This document shows positions 61,336-64,000 of a stretch of 64,000 bases of DNA, piece by piece. This DNA is from Siderastrea siderea (lineage: Eukaryota; Cnidaria; Anthozoa; Scleractinia; Rhizangiidae). The notes beneath the pieces are model-generated. The model was given only the letters and a program-made list of their open reading frames with translations, ran no database searches and had not been told where the DNA came from. Made by a program: the position numbers and the translations under genes. Numbering within the stretch: the stretch's first letter is position 1; the number at the start of each line of letters is the position of its first letter. The stretch lies in NCBI GenBank assembly GCA_964030785.1, contig OZ034972.1, positions 51,454,538 to 51,518,537 on the forward strand, given 5' to 3'.

Positions 61336-62089
61336 CGGTAAGCGCCTTATCTTGGTTCGGATGCTATGATTTTGGGAAACCCACACATTCAACGGTCATT
61401 CATGCCAGCAGCTCTCTTAATCAGTCAGTGCGTTCTTTGCATTAAGCTACAGTATCTCCTGAATGATAATGTATCTCTCAATTAGTTTATTCGTCATCTG
61501 TCTATTTTTCACCGCTAAATGAACCACGTTTAACTCACAGGTTGACCAATTAAATGAAGTAAAATCTAGCCTTATCTAGGCATTTAGTTTCCGGAGAAAG
61601 AAAAGATAAGTTGTGCACGGGAAAAAGAGAGATATTTTGAGGAGAAATAAGAGAAAGGGCTGGACTGAGTGTTTTTTTCTTCGCGCGCCATCTTTCCTTC
61701 CTTCGGTCCCACAATCAAGCTGAGTAAAACTCCTGATTTAAAGAAGTACTTTAACTTTCACCAAAAACAATGCATCATTCTCCTTTGATGTACAAGCCAA
61801 ATAAATAAAATACAACTTTTCCCAAGATACTGTTCCCTGTTTCTGCGTTAGGAGAAAACATTTTTCTTTGTTGAGCACTTCAATTAACATTGTATGGTGT
61901 TGTAAAATTTACATCCTAACAGTTTTAATTAGATGAATTTGTTTTCGGACAAATTTTTTCGATTTTAACGATTTTATGTGTGCAACATTATAGTAGTAGT
62001 TTGCTAAAAAAAGCAACTTGTTCCACTTATTCTTTGGTTTAGGAAGCACTACAACGATTTTTCCCGCGATGGAAGCTCAACCAAACGAG
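57902..62089 (+). CDS. Unrecognised gene, two phase-matched exons and one possible third
   Basis: Exon 57902-58044 (acceptor AG 57900-57901, donor GT 58045) encodes GDSLPEGEIADLNITNVDLH and on to SLQDRNEQ. Exon 59384-59470 encodes AWQRQEENVELEPGKEEEGE and ends IQSGIE. Phases fit (1 in, 0 out; 0 in, 0 out). A third candidate, 62043-62089 (EALQRFFPRWKLNQT), has good splice signals and fits phase 0, but it is only 47 bp and could be chance. The product is acidic, with no recognised domain. The position 45 kb from the TNFR genes says nothing about function. Confidence 0.42.
59285..59342. repeat. TGTAAATG minisatellite
   Basis: Irregular tandem copies of GTAAATG and GATGTGTAAAT, about 40 bp upstream of the 59384 exon. 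Confidence 0.85.
60107..60210. mobile_element. 104-bp fold-back MITE with a 10-bp target duplication
   Basis: Two arms of about 42-46 bp are near-complementary (left TACCCTGCCGGTGAGCAGGG.., right ..CTCTGCTCGCAGGGTA) around a short centre of about 11-13 bases. GTGATCAATT occurs on both sides (60097-60106, 60211-60220). A 9-10 bp duplication suggests a Mutator-like source. Confidence 0.75.
61280..61332. repeat. (AAT)n microsatellite
   Basis: AAT trinucleotides with one GTA interruption. Confidence 0.95.
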
Positions 62090-63639
62090 GTAATATATGT
62101 TGAATGTCAAGATTTATGACGTCCGGCAAGTAGAAGTCATACAACTTGGCATTCGGGTACTCAAAGACATTTTACAATGCTGATGAAGTAGTGGGTAACA
62201 CGTTGAACTTTCAGTTGGAAGATCGGAGGGTCGTTGGTGAAAGATTTGGCCTCTGCATCACGCTTTGTTAAGACGGGCCTGTGGGGCACCGTCTTTTAGT
62301 TCTACAGCTTTCTGGTCGTAGTAGGTTGTATAAGGTCACGATGATTGATTGTTTGCTTAATTCTATCCTGTGGGGACAGTAGAGGGATTATCTTTTGACC
62401 GTGGTTTTCTTGGGGACGGGGGTAGGTTATTGCAATGCCTTCCCCATGCTTATTTGGAAGTTTTAGAGGACCTCCCCCGCGCTTATTTGGAAGTTTTAAG
62501 AGGGGTTTGGACATTATGCGCATCAAAATATGCCATTGAAAAGTTGAAAACAAACGGGAAAGCCCTGGAAGACTCGATTCAAACGGACTGGACATTGTAG
62601 TGCTCAAAGCTGCTATAAGGAACGAATTAATTGTTCCAGTACAGAATATAGCATTTTCCTAGAAGAAAAGGCTTATCCGAAAGTCAGCAACTGATCAATG
62701 AGGCAGTTTGGGCCTTAAAGTTCCTGAGGCTTTTTGTAGACTTTCTGGATAAAGAGGTAAATTATAAGTACAACTCTGTTTGACCGTGTAATTCAAACAT
62801 CTGTCACTATCCTCACCAATTCGTGCATTTGAAATCTACTAGAGCTCATACAAAGAGGGAACAAAAACGCTAGGATCTACAGTAGGTTAATTTTGTCGAA
62901 TCAAAACAGTAGCAGTGAAAAAAAACCTTAGTCTTGAATTAAATGCATAAGACTTGATTTATAAGAGAAACCTTTAACCCGGGCGTTTAGCTCGAGATCA
63001 AGTTTCAACAAGTAGTCGAGCAAATTTACAGGTAACGCAATTTTATAAAATGATGCCATTTGTTGCTGTATTGCAAAATACTGAAAATCCAAGGGCTGGA
63101 GGAGAATTCAAAGGTTTAATTCTAGCATCTACGTTTTAGTATAAAATTTTTAATGCATGTTTTTATTTTTGCGATATTTATTTTTTGCAATTTCCATAAC
63201 AGATTACGCAAAATTTATTTATAATACTTAATAGAAACTGTATAAATCCATCTTGTAAGGACCCGTCTTTGACAAACCACAGGTTTTCTTGTTGTTTCGT
63301 AAGACAAGGGATGTCACTCTTGGTGTTGAATAAATGGGTTCCAGCCTGACAAATGCCAGGGTTATTTCTGCGACGGACTAGTATCTCACTGGGTTTGGCA
63401 TACGACTTTATCTTGACTTCCCTTAAGCCACTCAGCTCCACTTGGCCTTCTTTCATCACGTTCTGTCGCTAAATTGTGAGATTTGCAATTTTTCACAAGT
63501 ATTCAAATCTGGGTACTACAATCTTTATTGTATGACAGGGCCCTTTTTTGATCACGTTCTGGAGTGTAGTACGACCTCGTGTGCTTGTAATGTCTATATC
63601 AAAGTATCACGATTCTCAGTTTCTTTCGATTGTTTTTGA
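62090..63639. other. No gene recognised
   Basis: The direct repeat CTTATTTGGAAGTTTTA occurs twice (about 62449-62465 and 62481-62497). No supported exon beyond the tentative third exon just upstream. Confidence 0.5.
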
Positions 63640-63667
63640 GACGTCAATATAACTAAGTATTGACGTC
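63640..63667. repeat. Perfect inverted repeat GACGTCAATA with TATTGACGTC
   Basis: 10-bp perfect arms with an 8-base centre. Each arm carries GACGTC, similar to a CRE/ATF half. It could be a regulatory dyad or a tiny transposon footprint. Confidence 0.6.
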
Positions 63668-64000
63668 CCAAAAGCGAGCAAGTGATTGGTTGAAAATTGT
63701 GCGCCGTTTTTGTTGGGCTCCTTCCATTCAAAACAGAAATTCAAAGTTTCTTGTCAAAACGCGGCCAGAAATGTAAATTACTTTGCCATTTGAAAGATAA
63801 AGGAAAGCGATATTCAACTCCATGTTATCGAACAGGCAAGGTAAAACGAGACTTAAAACGTGTTTTCAGTTTGTTTTTAACTGTTTGTTTTTGTCGAGGT
63901 GTTGTTGTGTCTGCGCTAATCAAGCAAACATGTTTTTGAAAAAGTTTTGAACGAAAAGGTGGTCGAGTGTGCGTTATTTTACCTGTTCTGTCGACTTCTG
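63668..64000. other. No gene recognised to the window end
   Basis: Short open frame at 63697-63939 without a recognisable domain. Confidence 0.4.

Overview
This is animal nuclear DNA, most probably from an anthozoan cnidarian such as a coral or sea anemone. The lineage is inferred from intron-split genes with GT-AG junctions, tandem TNF-receptor/death-domain genes, and a mixed load of L1/Tx1-like, RTE-like and L2/CR1-like LINEs, Penelope-like elements and TTA-, TTAA- and 9/10-bp-target DNA elements. No bacterial operon, CRISPR array, tRNA or rRNA gene was seen.

Left part (1-17 kb). Positions 1-2607 hold the minus-strand 3' part of an L1/Tx1-type LINE. Its reverse transcriptase frame is open from 2219 to the window edge, which is unusual here, and one in-frame stop at 2220-2222 separates it from the upstream part. 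It abuts a 587-bp satellite (about 3.6 copies, 2608-4705). Two TNF-receptor-superfamily genes follow on the plus strand. Gene 1 (5045-7695) is 5'-incomplete and its exon phases match exactly. Gene 2 (10179-13192) has three exons found, and its first exon is missing. Both run from cysteine-rich repeats through one membrane segment to a C-terminal death domain. A frameshifted TNFR-like relic lies just downstream (13540-13886). The rest of this part is intergenic or intronic, with a small TTA-flanked MITE and microsatellites.

Middle (17.2-54.5 kb). This is a tandem segmental duplication: unit 1 is 17187-36970 and unit 2 is 36971-54503. Each unit holds, in order, a Penelope-like element (PLE), an exon with a basic nuclear-localisation-like cluster, a minus-strand RTE-type LINE ending in a (TCAC)n tail, a long ACAGT pentanucleotide array, two more exons phase-compatible with the first, and a PLE-end fragment with a hammerhead-like core. 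Unit 1 also carries a nested duplication of about 5.2 kb, giving a third PLE copy. Unit 2 has gained a 1.34-kb element with a perfect 9-bp target duplication, and a much longer ACAGT array interrupted by about 260 bp of unrelated sequence. The PLE and LINE copies share inactivating lesions, so they multiplied by DNA duplication and not by retrotransposition.

Right part (54.5-64 kb). A 1.39-kb element with inverted ends and a TTA target duplication carries a broken SAP-domain coding fragment. Then come a 5'-truncated L2/CR1-type LINE, two phase-matched exons and a possible third of an unrecognised plus-strand gene, a 104-bp fold-back element with a 10-bp target duplication, and mostly empty sequence.
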